From: an uncultured Clostridia bacterium
Lineage (GTDB): Bacteria; Bacillota; Clostridia; Oscillospirales; Acutalibacteraceae
Assembly (NCBI GenBank): GCA_944380885.1
Contig: CALWIZ010000012.1
Location: forward strand, 1 to 55,595
Reading direction: 5' to 3'
Length of the DNA stretch: 55,595 nt
The notes under the pieces were generated by a model. That model did no database searches and was not told the DNA's origin. It worked only from the letters and a program-made list of their open reading frames with translations. How positions within the stretch are numbered: position 1 is the first letter of the stretch; each line of letters begins with the position of its first letter. Shown here in pieces: positions 1 through 8,765 of this stretch. The position numbers and the translations under genes were made by a program.

Positions 1-74
1 AACTTTTTACGCACACCCGCATAGCGGGTGGTTGTTTGGTTTGCTCTTTGAGCAAACCAGCCTAAAGGCATTAA
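1..74. repeat. Palindromic repeat fragment at the contig edge
   Basis: Three small palindromes follow one another: CACCCGC-ata-GCGGGTG at 14-30, GGTTTGCTC-ttt-GAGCAAACC at 38-58 and GCCT-aa-AGGC at 60-69. Straight after them the fruK reading frame starts in mid-gene. Clustered subterminal palindromes of this kind are typical of IS200/IS605-like ends and of related non-autonomous palindromic elements, but no transposase is visible, so the assignment is inference. A chimeric contig end is an alternative. Confidence 0.5.
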
Positions 75-473
75 TACAAGCCGTTTCTTATAAAGCCCAA
101 TAATTTTGAGCTCGGCGAGCTTTTCGGCGGCAGTGCCGATACAGATGAGAAAATTGAAAAATACGCGCGTCGGCTTAAAGCTCTCGGAGCACAGAATGTC
201 CTTGTATCTATGGCTGAAAAAGGCGCTATGTTAATTGACGCGAAGGATAAATTTCACCGGATATCCGCCGCGAAGGGAAAAGCAGTAAATTCTGTGGGCG
301 CGGGCGACTCAATGGTAGCCGGCTTTCTCGCCGCTGTCGAGTCCGGAAAAGATTACGGATATGCTTTAAGGCTCGGCTCGGCGGCAGGAAGCGCCACCGC
401 ATTTTCGGAGGGACTCGCATCCGCCGGAAAAATCAAAAGTATTCTTGAATCAGAATACGGTTCGGAAAATTAA
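75..473 (+). pseudogene. fruK: 1-phosphofructokinase (fruK), C-terminal part only
   Basis: From codon 75 the frame reads YKPFLIKPNNFELGELFG, a block characteristic of PfkB-family 1-phosphofructokinases. The C-terminal family signature VGAGDSMVAGF, which carries the catalytic aspartate, follows. The enzyme converts fructose 1-phosphate to fructose 1,6-bisphosphate after PTS uptake. About 132 codons remain of the roughly 300 usual, and an in-frame TAA lies just upstream at 72-74, within or beside the palindromic repeat. Either an element truncated the gene or the contig begins with a collapsed repeat. The remaining frame is undamaged, which argues for a recent event or an assembly edge. The rest of a fructose operon would be expected to the left. 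Confidence 0.75.
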
Positions 474-485
474 GGCAAAAATCAA

Positions 486-523
486 CCGGCGGCAGATGCA
501 AAAACTGCCGCCGGTGTTTTTAT
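486..523 (+). terminator. Terminator between fruK and mazF
   Basis: A perfect 10-bp stem, CCGGCGGCAG with CTGCCGCCGG (486-514), is followed by a T-rich run on the plus strand. It ends the fruK transcript and lies between convergent genes. Confidence 0.85.
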
Positions 524-524
524 A

Positions 525-878
525 TCACATTGTGCCTCCGAGACCGAAGCTGACTGAAAGCGCCTTATCTACAAGACCCATTGAGTTTGTATCAAGACTG
601 CCCATCTTTTCTTTAAGCCGCTGCTTGTCTATTGTCCTGACCTGTTCGAGAAGTACTATGGAATCCTTGGCAAGGCCGCAGCCATCGGCATTAACCGATA
701 TATGTGTGGGCAGGTTGGTTTTATCTCGCTGACTTGTTATAGCGGCGGCAATTACAGTAGGGCTGTAACGGTTCCCCACGTCGTTCTGTATGATAAGTAC
801 AGGTCTGACGCCGCCCTGCTCGGAGCCGACCACCGGACTTAAATCAGCATAATAAATTTCTCCGCGCTTGATATTCAT
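525..878 (-). CDS. mazF: MazF/EndoA-type mRNA interferase toxin
   Basis: A 117-residue PemK/MazF-family endoribonuclease, close in length and sequence pattern to Bacillus subtilis EndoA (NdoA). It opens with RGEIYYADL and has the [10 protein letters not shown] loop. The two residues known to matter for catalysis in EndoA, Arg25 and Thr48, are at the same positions here. Such enzymes cut single-stranded mRNA at short motifs; the Bacillus enzyme cuts UACAU. No CopG/MazE-like antitoxin is seen: the 165 bases upstream hold no plausible small gene before the repeat begins. It is therefore an orphan toxin here, or its antitoxin is elsewhere. The Shine-Dalgarno match before the ATG is weak. Confidence 0.92.
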   Translation of the reverse strand: MNIKRGEIYYADLSPVVGSEQGGVRPVLIIQNDVGNRYSPTVIAAAITSQRDKTNLPTHISVNADGCGLAKDSIVLLEQVRTIDKQRLKEKMGSLDTNSMGLVDKALSVSFGLGGTM

Positions 879-1042
879 TTTTATTTCACACTCCGATTTG
901 ATTTTGGCGACGGAAAATAAATCCGTCGGGCTATTTATATTTTTGCCTGTCTTCCCTTAAAATAATCAAAATTATTCAACATTACATAACATACTATGAT
1001 AAAACCGCGGCGAGTGTGAAAGTCGCGTGTCATCATATAAAA

Positions 1043-1065
1043 AAAGCCGGTTTCTGACCGGCTCT
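1043..1065 (-). terminator. Distal copy of duplicated terminator, repeat copy A
   Basis: This 23-base segment holds AGCCGGT-ttct-GACCGGCT. On the minus strand it is followed by seven T, so it works as an intrinsic terminator for transcripts coming from yfcE. The identical 23 bases recur at 1297-1319 on the other side of the repeat. Confidence 0.8.
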
Positions 1066-1296
1066 GAGCGTGTCGAAAAAGTCGACACGCTCCCCCGTGG
1101 GAATGCCGTTCGCTCGAAAATCAAAGATTTTCGGACTGCACTCTATCCCCGCCAATACCACCCCTGCGCCCTTGGAAACCCGCTTTATATGCGGGTTTCC
1201 GCTTATAAGGAGTTTTTTCGACGCACCTGTCGCCGAAAAAACAAAACGCAGCTCATCGCCGCGGAAAAAAATAATTCGAGGTTTATCGACAGTCTG
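1066..1296. repeat. Dispersed hairpin-rich intergenic repeat, copy A
   Basis: A 231-base segment with relatives at 25062-25263 and, inverted and shortened, at 55359-55487. Internal stems: GAGCGTGTCG/CGACACGCTC (1066-1092, only in this copy), CGAAAATC/GATTTTCG, GGAAACCCGC/GCGGGTTTCC, and TTTTTTCG/CGAAAAAA around a conserved CACCTGTCG. The core between the second and third stems (TGCACTCTATCCCCGCC and onward) is nearly invariant among copies. I see no credible reading frame: the open frames across it are shadows. It lies between yfcE and mazF, within a duplicated terminator. It could be a non-autonomous mobile element or a structured RNA. Confidence 0.8.
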
Positions 1297-1319
1297 AAAG
1301 CCGGTTTCTGACCGGCTCT
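1297..1319 (-). terminator. Proximal copy of duplicated terminator, repeat copy A
   Basis: The same 23 bases as 1043-1065, starting 13 bases after the yfcE stop codon. On the minus strand the stem is followed by TTTCAGACTGTC, so the U-tract is cut short where the repeat begins. Confidence 0.7.
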
Positions 1320-1332
1320 TTTCTCATTTTTC

Positions 1333-1881
1333 CTATTTCAGCGAATATGTTTTATATGTTTCGCCGTTTTCAAGATTTTTCCATATAAAAATCCCGTCTT
1401 CAAGCGTAATATAACTGTGCGGGCTTTCCTGCTTCGGTATAGACACAGAACCCGGATTTATGTAAACATAGCTTTTATGCTCCGAACAGACCGGAATATG
1501 TGTATGCCCGTGAAGAAGCACGTCTCCCGAGCATAACGGCGGCAGCCTGTCCTCATTGTAGATATGACCGTGCGTGGCATAAATAATTCTGCCGCCGATT
1601 TCAAGCACGCCGTAGTCCGCAAGCAGCGGAAAATCCAGCACCATCTGGTCAACCTCCGTATCGCAGTTGCCTCTCACGCAGAATATTCTGTTCCTGAGCG
1701 GATTGAGCATTGAAATTACGTTTTTCGGAGCGTATTCGCGCGGCAGGTCATTGCGCGGACCATGGTAAAGTATATCGCCGAGCAGCATAAGCCTGTCAGC
1801 CTTTTCTCGCTCAAACGCCTCAAGCATCATGCGGCAGTAATATGCCGAGCCGTGTATATCCGAAGCTATAAAAAATTTCAT
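1333..1881 (-). CDS. yfcE: YfcE-type phosphodiesterase
   Basis: A 182-residue calcineurin-like phosphoesterase of the MJ0936/YfcE family. The metal-binding series is complete: D8-x-H10 near the start, LGD near residue 36, GNCD near 72, THGH near 104 and GHTH near 126. Family members hydrolyse artificial phosphodiesters with Mn2+; the natural substrate is not settled. It starts 12 bases after the uppP stop, so it is probably the last gene of the glgB-glgC-glgD-glgA-uppP transcript. Nothing unusual is seen in the protein. Confidence 0.88.
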   Translation of the reverse strand: MKFFIASDIHGSAYYCRMMLEAFEREKADRLMLLGDILYHGPRNDLPREYAPKNVISMLNPLRNRIFCVRGNCDTEVDQMVLDFPLLADYGVLEIGGRIIYATHGHIYNEDRLPPLCSGDVLLHGHTHIPVCSEHKSYVYINPGSVSIPKQESPHSYITLEDGIFIWKNLENGETYKTYSLK

Positions 1882-1893
1882 ACGTCTTGCACC

Positions 1894-2742
1894 TCACCCG
1901 AAAATCAGAAAATATCCGAGCACAGCCGCGCCCAGAACTATCCTGTACCAGCCGAATGCCGAAAAATCGTGTCTGCGCACATACCCCATAAGGAACTTTA
2001 TCGCCGCGAGCGAAACCAGAAACGCCGTAATCATTCCCACCGCAAGCACCGCCGCCTCTGCGCCTGTAAAGCTGAATCCGAACTTCAACAGCTTTATAAG
2101 GCTTGCTCCGAACATTACCGGCACCGCGAGATAAAAGCTGAATTCAGCCGCCGCAACCCTTGAAACGCCTATTATTATCGCGCCGAGTATGGTTGAGCCG
2201 CTGCGCGAGGTTCCCGGAACCAGCGACAGAGCCTGAAAAAGTCCTATCGCAAAGGCAATTTGATAGGATATCTGCGAAATACCGTTATATTTCGGCGTTT
2301 TGGCACGGTTTCGCCGCTCAATTACTATAAAAAGCACTCCGTACACTATAAGTGCCGCCGAAACAACAATATAGTTATGAAGATATTTGTCAAGAACATC
2401 GTCAAACGGGATACCTATCACCGCCGCAGGCAGCATTGCGACTATTACCTTGAACCACATATCCATTATATCTTTTTTTATGAGTCCGCCGCCTTTTGTT
2501 ATGTAGTTATATCCCTTGTTTTTGTCAAGCGTAAAAGGCCAGAGCTTTTTCCAGAATATCACAACCACCGCGAGTATGGCGCCCAGCTGAATTACGACGT
2601 TGAACATCTCCATAAACTCTTCGCTCATATCAAGACTGATAAATTCATCCGCGAGTATAAGATGTCCCGTGCTGCTGATGGGCAGCCACTCGGTTATACC
2701 CTCTATTATTCCTAAAATAATCGATTTAATGATATCTGACAT
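1894..2742 (-). CDS. uppP: Undecaprenyl-diphosphatase (UppP/BacA)
   Basis: A 282-residue polytopic membrane protein. It carries the two BacA signatures: EGITEWLPISSTGH near the N-terminus, with the catalytic glutamates, and PGTSRSGST in the second half. It dephosphorylates undecaprenyl diphosphate at the outer face of the membrane, recycling the lipid carrier for peptidoglycan and wall polymers, and can give bacitracin tolerance. Length is typical. It follows glgA after 37 bases that hold a small GCCGGC/GCCGGC hairpin, so read-through from the glycogen operon is likely but may be attenuated. Confidence 0.95.
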   Translation of the reverse strand: MSDIIKSIILGIIEGITEWLPISSTGHLILADEFISLDMSEEFMEMFNVVIQLGAILAVVVIFWKKLWPFTLDKNKGYNYITKGGGLIKKDIMDMWFKVIVAMLPAAVIGIPFDDVLDKYLHNYIVVSAALIVYGVLFIVIERRNRAKTPKYNGISQISYQIAFAIGLFQALSLVPGTSRSGSTILGAIIIGVSRVAAAEFSFYLAVPVMFGASLIKLLKFGFSFTGAEAAVLAVGMITAFLVSLAAIKFLMGYVRRHDFSAFGWYRIVLGAAVLGYFLIFG

Positions 2743-2773
2743 AAAAGCCCCCTGTTGCCGACCGCAAGAAAAT

Positions 2774-2791
2774 GCCGGCTTATCTGCCGGC
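2774..2791 (-). terminator. Weak hairpin across the glgA stop codon
   Basis: GCCGGC-(6)-GCCGGC spans the glgA TAA and is followed on the minus strand by ATTTTC. The stem is only 6 bp and the U-tract poor, so partial attenuation before uppP is more likely than full termination. Confidence 0.4.
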
Positions 2792-4201
2792 TATTTCCTT
2801 ATAAAGCCTGATGTATGCGTTCGCGGAAACGCCCCAGCTGTTATCGCACTCCATAGCGCGTTTTCTTAAAATATCCCAGCCGTCTTTGTCCTTATAACCC
2901 GCAAAGGCACGCCATACGGTCTCTTCCATCTCATGAGCGTTGTAATTCCTGAAGGTAAAACCGTTTCCGCAGCCGTCTCCGCTGTCAGAAATAGTATCGT
3001 TAAGTCCTCCGGTTTCTCTCACTATAGGAATCGTGCCGTATCTCAGCGCCACCATCTGAGCAAGACCGCAGGGCTCACTCTGACTCGGCATAAGGAACAT
3101 ATCCGCTCCCGCATATATTTTATGCGCGAGCTGCGGATTAAATCCCAGTTTAAGACCTACTTTATCCGGATATTTTGCCGCCATATCATGGAAGAAGGTT
3201 TCAAACTCCCATTCTCCCGAGCCTAACACGGCAAACTGCAGATCAGCCCTTAAAAGCTCCTCAAAAACTCGCTTGACAAGATCAAGTCCCTTATGCTTAA
3301 CAAGGCGTGTGACCATTCCGATAAGCGGAGCGTCGTCCTTTTCGGGAAGCCCCAGCTCTTTTTGCAGCATTTTTTTATTATAAGCCTTATTTTCTATATC
3401 GTCAACACCGTAATTTTTGAAAATCAGATTATCCGTTTCCGGATTGTAAACATCATAATCTATTCCGTTTACTATTCCTGTCAGCTTATAGGTAAACTGC
3501 TTGAGTATATTGTCAAGCCCGTACGAATAATACGGATCGAGTATCTCTCGCGCGTAGGTAGGAGACACGGTTGTAACCTTGTCCGCACACTGGATAGCTC
3601 CTTTCATAAAGTTGACGCAGTCATCATATTCGATTATACTTTCAGATTCATACGGTATTCCCAGCACATCACCGTTAAGCTCCTTGCCGTATTTTCCCTG
3701 ATACTGAATGTTATGAATCGTAAACACTGTTTTAATATTTCTGTATGGATCGCTGCCGCGGTACATCGTATTGAGATATACCGGAACCAGCGCCGTCTGC
3801 CAGTCATTACAGTGGATAATATCCGGTGTGAATCCGATGTGCGGAATTATATCAAGCACCGCGCGGGAGAAGAAAGCAAACCTCTCCGCGTCGTCATAGT
3901 GACCGTAAAGCCCGTCCCTCTTGAAGTAATACTGATTGTCTATAAAATAGTATATTACCCCGTCGATATGCGCCTCGAATATACCGCAGTACTGACGCCT
4001 CCATGCCACCGATACCGTTATGCTTGTGATAAATGTCATTTTAGCGCGCATTTCCTCTGAAATACAGCCGTAAAGCGGCATGACAACACGGCAGCCTATA
4101 AGTCTGCGGCGAAGCGCCTTTGGAAGCGCTCCCGCCACATCGGCAAGTCCTCCTGACATCGCAAATGGAAATGCCTCGCTTGAAGCAAATAAAACTTTCA
4201 T
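2780..4201 (-). CDS. glgA: Glycogen synthase GlgA
   Basis: A 473-residue GT5 glycosyltransferase, the usual bacterial GlgA length. It adds glucose from ADP-glucose to the non-reducing ends of alpha-1,4-glucan. The N-terminal Rossmann domain starts MKVLFASSEAFPF. The C-terminal donor-binding segment includes PSQSEPCGLAQM and GTIPIVRETGGL. The N-terminal motif usually written K-[ST]-G-G-L reads M-S-G-G-L here, so the lysine that contacts ADP-glucose in studied enzymes is replaced by methionine (residue 15). The upstream ATG has GGAG at good distance. It follows glgD after 33 bases and completes a full glycogen synthesis set. Confidence 0.95.
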   Translation of the reverse strand: MKVLFASSEAFPFAMSGGLADVAGALPKALRRRLIGCRVVMPLYGCISEEMRAKMTFITSITVSVAWRRQYCGIFEAHIDGVIYYFIDNQYYFKRDGLYGHYDDAERFAFFSRAVLDIIPHIGFTPDIIHCNDWQTALVPVYLNTMYRGSDPYRNIKTVFTIHNIQYQGKYGKELNGDVLGIPYESESIIEYDDCVNFMKGAIQCADKVTTVSPTYAREILDPYYSYGLDNILKQFTYKLTGIVNGIDYDVYNPETDNLIFKNYGVDDIENKAYNKKMLQKELGLPEKDDAPLIGMVTRLVKHKGLDLVKRVFEELLRADLQFAVLGSGEWEFETFFHDMAAKYPDKVGLKLGFNPQLAHKIYAGADMFLMPSQSEPCGLAQMVALRYGTIPIVRETGGLNDTISDSGDGCGNGFTFRNYNAHEMEETVWRAFAGYKDKDGWDILRKRAMECDNSWGVSANAYIRLYKEIAGR

Positions 4202-4234
4202 TTTTTTCTCCGTTCTGCTGATTTACAGCTGATT

Positions 4235-5353
4235 TTAAAGTATCTGATTTTTCTTTACAAAGACACACCTGTCCGATCTGCCGCGCAAAACCATATTTTC
4301 TCCTATAACGGCATTTTTGTCCGCAATGACATTATCTATAGCGGCACCGCTGCTAACAACTGTTTCCTGCATAAGAATACAGTTTTCCACCACCGCGTCT
4401 TTTTCGATAGTGACGCCCCTGAACAAAATACTGTTCTTTACCGTTCCGTTTATAACACACCCGTCAGCCACTATGCTGTTGGTAACATCAGCCTTCGTTC
4501 CGTAGCGTGTCGGCATATCGTCACGTGTCTTTGTGAATATGGGACGATCGGCCTTGAAAAGCTGCCTGCGAACATTTGAATCAAGCAACGCCATATTGGC
4601 GTTATAGTATGCATTTGTTCCGTCAAGCACCGCAATAAATTCCTTATGTTCAAAACCGTATATCTTAAGTTTTCCGGTCATACACGCCAGAACATCCCTT
4701 GTAAAGCTCAGCGCTCCCGAAGAATAACCCTCATTGATAAGTCTCAGAAGAATATCACGCGAAATTACGGCTACGCCTGCATAAAAAGCGGTACTGTCGT
4801 TAGTTTCTATCTCAAAATCTATATTGTCGATTTTTTTGTTCCTTCCCACATTAAGAAACATTATATCGGCGTTGTTGCGGGGTGCTTTGCCTTTGTGATA
4901 AGCAAGCGTAACGTCCGCCTTTTTGTCAATATGGCTCTGAACCGCAGCGCTTATATCTATGTTGGCGATAGTGTCGGCATTGCATAAAACAATGTAATCC
5001 GCACCGCAACGCTCTATATAATCGGTAGCGCCGTAAAGCGCGTCAAGCGTACCGTTATAACGCTTGGTGCCGCTTGTAAGAAAAGGCGGAAGCAGATAAA
5101 TACCGCCGTTTTTGCGGTCAAGATCCCAGTAAACGCCGCTTCCTATATGGTCCATAAGCGAACGGTAATTTTCCTTTATAATAACCCCCACGCTTGAAAC
5201 TCCGGCATTTACAAGATTTGAAAGTGTAAAGTCTATAAGACGGTAGCGCGCGCCGAACGGCACTGACGCCATTGAACGCATCGCAGTAAGTTTTTTCATC
5301 AGGGAATCGTTTATATTGGCAAAAACAATTCCCGCGACCGCAGACGCTCTCAT
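4235..5353 (-). CDS. glgD: Glucose-1-phosphate adenylyltransferase subunit GlgD
   Basis: A 372-residue nucleotidyltransferase plus left-handed beta-helix protein of the GlgD type, the second subunit found with GlgC in Firmicutes. The pyrophosphorylase-like domain keeps [16 protein letters not shown] and [15 protein letters not shown]. The GGxGxRL loop that binds ATP in GlgC is absent: the start reads [12 protein letters not shown]. This fits the known division of labour in which GlgD is regulatory or accessory and GlgC catalytic. It overlaps the end of glgC by 4 bases (ATGA), so the two are translationally coupled. Confidence 0.93.
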   Translation of the reverse strand: MRASAVAGIVFANINDSLMKKLTAMRSMASVPFGARYRLIDFTLSNLVNAGVSSVGVIIKENYRSLMDHIGSGVYWDLDRKNGGIYLLPPFLTSGTKRYNGTLDALYGATDYIERCGADYIVLCNADTIANIDISAAVQSHIDKKADVTLAYHKGKAPRNNADIMFLNVGRNKKIDNIDFEIETNDSTAFYAGVAVISRDILLRLINEGYSSGALSFTRDVLACMTGKLKIYGFEHKEFIAVLDGTNAYYNANMALLDSNVRRQLFKADRPIFTKTRDDMPTRYGTKADVTNSIVADGCVINGTVKNSILFRGVTIEKDAVVENCILMQETVVSSGAAIDNVIADKNAVIGENMVLRGRSDRCVFVKKNQIL

Positions 5354-6564
5354 ATTTTCTCCCCCTCTCCGATATTTTCGGTTATCATTTTTTTAGGACC
5401 TACCGACGCCTGCTTACCGACTGTAAGCCCTGCACCTATAACGGTTATACCCCAGTCCTTTGTTCCGGACACAGCGGGGTCGGTCCCTATCTCAGCACCT
5501 TCTCCGACAACAACGTTTTCGGCTATTATCGAGTATCTTACCTTGGCGCCTTTTTTTATTACAGCTCCCGGCATAACAAGGGAATACTCCACAGAAGCTC
5601 CCTTTTCCACCGTAACATTTTCAAACAGAACTGAATAATCTATTGCTCCGGATACCTCACAACCGTCCGTAATAAGAGAATTTTCTACCTTCGCGGTAGA
5701 TGAAATGTACTGCGGCGGCATACCTGTCGTGCGGGAATATATACGCCAGTTATGGTCGGAAAGATTGAGATCTATCTTCGGATTAAGCAGATCAAGATTC
5801 GCCTCCCAGAGTGAGTCTACAGTCCCCACGTCCTTCCAGTAATCATTAAAGCGGTAAACCTTCATAAGCTCACCGGCAGCAAGCATCTCAGGTATTACAT
5901 TCTTTCCGAAATCGTTTGAGGATTCCGGATCCGCCTCGTCTTCCGTAAGGTACTTTTTGAGTTTGTCCCAGCTGAATACATATATTCCCATAGAAGCAAG
6001 ATTGCTTTTCGGGTTTGCCGGCTTTTCCTCAAATTCGTAAATCGTGCCGTCATCTCTTGTATTCATTATTCCGAATCTGCTCGCTTCCTCAGGCTCCACC
6101 TCAAGTACGGCGATCGTACAGGCGGCGCCTGTTTCCTCGTGCTGATTTATCATTTTGGAATAGTCCATTTTATAGATATGATCGCCCGAAAGAATAAGCA
6201 CATATTCCGGATTGTAGCGTTCTATAAACTCAAGGTTCTGGTATATGGCGTTAGCTGTTCCCTTGTACCAGTTTCCTCCGTGCTGACCCTGATAAGGAGG
6301 AAGGATATGAACGCCTCCGCTTGAACGGTCAAGATCCCACGGCTTGCCGGAGCCTATATAATCGTTAAGCTCGAGCGGCTTGTACTGCGTAAGGATACCG
6401 ACCGTGTCTATACCCGAGTTTACGCAGTTTGAAAGCGGAAAATCAATAATACGGTATTTTCCTCCATACGGAACGGCGGGCTTCGCTATTTTGCTTGTCA
6501 GAACGCCGAGTCTGCTGCCTTGTCCGCCTGCAAGGAGCATTGCTACACATTTTTTGCTGTTCAA
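5350..6564 (-). CDS. glgC: Glucose-1-phosphate adenylyltransferase GlgC
   Basis: Catalytic ADP-glucose pyrophosphorylase, about 404 residues, making ADP-glucose from ATP and glucose 1-phosphate. It has the nucleotide loop [14 protein letters not shown], the [19 protein letters not shown] segment, the sugar-phosphate site region [10 protein letters not shown] and a C-terminal beta-helix. I prefer the TTG at 6564 because AGGAG lies 8 bases upstream; a GTG at 6573 would sit on that ribosome site and add three residues. It overlaps glgD by 4 bases and follows glgB by about 66 bases. Confidence 0.95.
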   Translation of the reverse strand: MNSKKCVAMLLAGGQGSRLGVLTSKIAKPAVPYGGKYRIIDFPLSNCVNSGIDTVGILTQYKPLELNDYIGSGKPWDLDRSSGGVHILPPYQGQHGGNWYKGTANAIYQNLEFIERYNPEYVLILSGDHIYKMDYSKMINQHEETGAACTIAVLEVEPEEASRFGIMNTRDDGTIYEFEEKPANPKSNLASMGIYVFSWDKLKKYLTEDEADPESSNDFGKNVIPEMLAAGELMKVYRFNDYWKDVGTVDSLWEANLDLLNPKIDLNLSDHNWRIYSRTTGMPPQYISSTAKVENSLITDGCEVSGAIDYSVLFENVTVEKGASVEYSLVMPGAVIKKGAKVRYSIIAENVVVGEGAEIGTDPAVSGTKDWGITVIGAGLTVGKQASVGPKKMITENIGEGEKI

Positions 6565-6630
6565 AATTAACACTCCTGACCTTTTATTTTTCAGAGACTT
6601 TAAAATAATATTAAATCAAAGCTCCGTTTA

Positions 6631-8514
6631 TTACTTTTTTTCGCGCTGACCCGCCTTTCTCTGGTGGGGAACCCTGTAAAAGCTGACCGACATAGCCGGA
6701 ATACTTATGCTTACCGAATTATCGTATCCGTGCATCGGAACTCTCTCGCTCTTTACACTCACCGCGGTTTTTTCGGTTGTGCCGCCGTAATCCACGCTGT
6801 CAGAGCAGAATATGCGCCGGTAACTGCCTTTTTTCGGCACTCCTATGCGGTAATTTTCCCGCGCGACCGGTACGAAATTACAGACCGTTATAATCTCATT
6901 TCCGGATTTGTCTATACGCCTGAAAGCTATTATGCTCTGTGTGTTGTCATCGTTTGATATCCAGTTAAAGCCGTCCCACGAATAGTCTATCTCCCAGAAT
7001 TCCGGATTATTAAGATAGAATTTATTAAGCTCCGCAACATATTGCTGCATACGCTTGTGCATATCATAGTCAAGCAGCATCCAGTCAAGCTCCTTCTGAT
7101 AGTTCCACTCGGTGAACTGGGCGAATTCCTGACCCATAAACAGCAGCTTTTTGCCAGGATGCGCCGTCATATAAGCGTAAAAAGCGCGCAGAGATGCAAA
7201 TTTCATCTCGTATTCACCGGGTATTTTCTCTATCATTGAGCATTTTCCGTGTACTACCTCATCATGCGAAATCGGCAGTATGAAGTTTTCTGAAAAAGCG
7301 TAGAAGAATGAAAATGTAAGACAGTCATGATTATCTTTCCTGAAATACGGATCAAGAGACATATAACGGAGCATATCGTTCATCCAACCCATATTCCACT
7401 TGAAATTAAATCCGAGTCCCCCGTCCTGAGGCGGCTTGGTTACGAGCGGCCACGCCGTAGACTCCTCAGCTATCATCATAACAGAAGGATTTGCCGCGAA
7501 TACGGCGGTATTCATATCTTTAAGGAACGCTACCGCCTCAAGGTTTTCCTTGCCGCCGTAGGAATTTGGTATCCACTCCCCGCCCTGTCTTCCGTAGTCA
7601 AGATAGAGCATTGAAGCTACTGCGTCTACTCTCAGTCCGTCCGCGTGATACTCTTTAACCCAGTATACAGCGCTTGAAATGAGGAAGTTTCTTACCTGCG
7701 GCTTTCCGTAATCAAAAACTACCGTTCCCCATTCCTTGTGCTCGCCCTTGCGCGGGTCGGCGTACTCATAGCACGGCGTACCGTCAAATCTGTAAAGACC
7801 GAAACCGTCCCTCGGGAAATGCGCCGGAACCCAGTCGAGTATAACGCCTATCCCGCTGCGGTGCATTATATCCACGAATTTCTTGAAATCGTCGGGACTG
7901 CCGTAACGTGAGGTAGGCGCAAAATATCCAGATACCTGATACCCCCACGAACCTTCATACGGATATTCAGTAACCGGCATAAGCTCTACATGAGTGTAAT
8001 TCATTTTTTTCAGGTACTTCGAAAGCTCATTAGCAAGCGTCACATAATCATAGGTATTGCCGTCGGAAAATCTTTTCCATGAGCCGGCGTGCACCTCATA
8101 AATGTTTACAGGTGATTCATATATATTTTTATTTTTCTGCGATTCAATCCACGCACTGTCGCTCCAAACATATTCCGATTCGTATATTTTTGAAGCGTTT
8201 GCCGGCGCAGTCTCAAAATGCCTTGCATACGGATCGGATTTAAGCACCGTCATACCGTCAGGTCCGGTTATGGCGTATTTGTAGGAGTCATACTTTTTGG
8301 CGCCTTTGATTTTCGCCTCCCATATTCCGTTGCCGCACTGCTTCATTGGGTTGGCTTCGTTATTCCAGTCGTTAAAGTCTCCCGCCACGCTGACCGCTGA
8401 CGCACCCGGCGCCCAAACCCTGAAAGTAACCGAGCCGTTTTTCTCAAACGAGCCGAAATACCTATACGCTTCCGATGTTATGCCCGACGAGAAATTATTA
8501 TAAAAGTCCTTCAT
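6631..8514 (-). CDS. glgB: 1,4-alpha-glucan branching enzyme GlgB
   Basis: A 627-residue GH13 branching enzyme, first gene of the glycogen operon. An N-terminal CBM48/E-set domain (FRVWAPGASAVSVAGDFNDW) precedes the (beta/alpha)8 barrel. The nucleophile is in GLRVDAVASML, the acid/base in MIAEESTAWP and the third acidic residue in ISHDEVVHGK. It cuts alpha-1,4 chains and re-attaches them by alpha-1,6 links. It lacks the extra N1 domain of longer enzymes such as that of E. coli. The last residues are a basic tail (HQRKAGQREKK). A strong promoter lies about 85 bases upstream. Confidence 0.96.
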   Translation of the reverse strand: MKDFYNNFSSGITSEAYRYFGSFEKNGSVTFRVWAPGASAVSVAGDFNDWNNEANPMKQCGNGIWEAKIKGAKKYDSYKYAITGPDGMTVLKSDPYARHFETAPANASKIYESEYVWSDSAWIESQKNKNIYESPVNIYEVHAGSWKRFSDGNTYDYVTLANELSKYLKKMNYTHVELMPVTEYPYEGSWGYQVSGYFAPTSRYGSPDDFKKFVDIMHRSGIGVILDWVPAHFPRDGFGLYRFDGTPCYEYADPRKGEHKEWGTVVFDYGKPQVRNFLISSAVYWVKEYHADGLRVDAVASMLYLDYGRQGGEWIPNSYGGKENLEAVAFLKDMNTAVFAANPSVMMIAEESTAWPLVTKPPQDGGLGFNFKWNMGWMNDMLRYMSLDPYFRKDNHDCLTFSFFYAFSENFILPISHDEVVHGKCSMIEKIPGEYEMKFASLRAFYAYMTAHPGKKLLFMGQEFAQFTEWNYQKELDWMLLDYDMHKRMQQYVAELNKFYLNNPEFWEIDYSWDGFNWISNDDNTQSIIAFRRIDKSGNEIITVCNFVPVARENYRIGVPKKGSYRRIFCSDSVDYGGTTEKTAVSVKSERVPMHGYDNSVSISIPAMSVSFYRVPHQRKAGQREKK

Positions 8515-8599
8515 GCTGCACCTCTTCTTCCGTTTGCGCGGCAGTATAAGCGAACAGACCTTGCCGCGTAATGCCGTGTAAAATATATATTCTTAATTT

Positions 8600-8628
8600 A
8601 TTATATCAATTCAATCTTAAATTTTCAA
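8600..8628 (-). promoter_or_regulatory. Sigma-A promoter of the glg operon
   Basis: On the minus strand TTGAAA, a 17-base spacer and a perfect TATAAT are seen. It gives a leader of roughly 80 bases before the glgB ATG. The leader and the flanking 8629-8765 are AT-rich with no gene or riboswitch that I recognise. Confidence 0.8.
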
Positions 8629-8765
8629 GATATTTTTGTTAAAACTCTGAAACAAACAAAAAACTTTGTCGTCCGTATTTGTTAAGTTTCAACAAATAAC
8701 GACATAAAATCAAATATAATAAAACTTATTTCGTCTTTTTTCAGGAAATAAAACAAAATTATTAT

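Noticed and set aside
445..732. Plus-strand frame over mazF
   Set aside because: Antisense to a well-supported MazF gene and crossing a terminator.
1027..1311. Open frames of 94 and 75 codons across repeat copy A (and 81 codons at 25060-25305)
   Set aside because: They read straight through hairpins and duplicated terminators, have no ribosome site, and resemble no protein; they are by-products of the repeat.
1043..1319. Repeat considered as a CRISPR or retron element
   Set aside because: No regular repeat-spacer units and no reverse transcriptase nearby in this window.
8629..8765. Riboswitch upstream of glgB
   Set aside because: This stretch lies upstream of the mapped promoter pattern and is plain AT-rich sequence.
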